A stretch of DNA of 64,000 bases from Aspidiotus rigidus (Eukaryota; Arthropoda; Insecta; Hemiptera; Diaspididae), in NCBI GenBank assembly GCA_035079385.1, contig JAVHKY010000008.1:3022001-3086000 (forward strand), read 5' to 3'. Under the pieces are notes generated by a model, which did no database searches, was not told where the DNA came from, and saw nothing but the letters and a program-made list of their open reading frames with translations. Within the stretch, counting starts at the first letter, position 1, and each line of letters opens with the position of its first letter. A program made the translations under genes and the position numbers. Positions 63,945-64,000 of this stretch are shown here, one piece after another.

Positions 63945-64000
63945 GGGATCCGACCAGTTCACCGAAAGATTTTTCACCGAGTAAGTCTTTTTGAAGGAAT
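63945..64000 (+). mobile_element. Start of a second MULE-like element (runs off the window)
   Basis: GGGATCCGACCAGTTCACCG followed by AAAGATTTTTCACCGAGTAA matches the right end of the element at 1636-2687 read on the minus strand. Only the first 56 bp are in view. Confidence 0.65.

Overview
The window is eukaryotic nuclear DNA, most likely from an insect, and it is mostly transposon and repeat sequence. The evidence is AT-rich non-coding DNA, a gene split by GT-AG introns, several non-LTR retrotransposons, Penelope-like elements (PLEs), MITE-like inverted-repeat elements, microsatellites and a satellite array. No bacterial operons, rRNA, CRISPR or intact tRNA were seen. Non-LTR sequences of R1-like and Jockey-like character favour an arthropod. 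A hemipteran is possible, but that is only an impression.

The one host gene recognised with confidence is on the minus strand. Six exons between 45250 and 33402 join in frame into 354 residues of a major-facilitator transporter of the FLVCR family. The missing N-terminal part, roughly the first 130 or more residues, is not visible. The long introns hold LINE fragments, hAT-like MITEs, fold-back elements and homopolymers.

Layout from left to right. At 900-3800 an R1-like LINE is interrupted by a MULE-like inverted-repeat element (1636-2687), which itself carries a hAT-like MITE (1723-2042). At 6798-9106 lies PLE copy A, flanked by a 14-bp direct repeat. A tRNA-like (SINE-type) piece is at 10590-10670. 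A pair of CAGTGGCGTA ends brackets 12349-13447. The 17.7-18.6 kb segment belongs to a dispersed repeat family. A fold-back and a second, different PLE RT fragment are at 18.78-19.27 kb. PLE copy B (20405-22970) carries a 405-bp MITE. A Jockey-like LINE occupies 24.95-26.69 kb. A 26-bp satellite with higher-order structure fills 28236-30786. The transporter gene spans 33.4-45.3 kb. PLE copy C (minus strand, with direct pseudo-LTRs) is at 50744-53945. A 3.2-kb inverted-repeat element with an internal 164/155-bp tandem array is at 58570-61761. A Jockey-like LINE at 62620-63944 is cut by a second end of the same MULE-like family at the window edge.

The strongest functional signal outside the gene is in the PLE termini. 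Five terminal copies carry a recognisable type I hammerhead ribozyme: CUGAUGA, a small helix II, GAAA, a palindromic GUAC tip, a UC cleavage site and a two-part stem I. The main PLE copies share coding lesions (a TAG codon, NVDD in place of YVDD, and a frameshift plus TGA before the GIY-YIG domain). This suggests that an already defective lineage was copied, or that the copies descend from one dead source. All identifications rest on reading the sequence; no database search was run.
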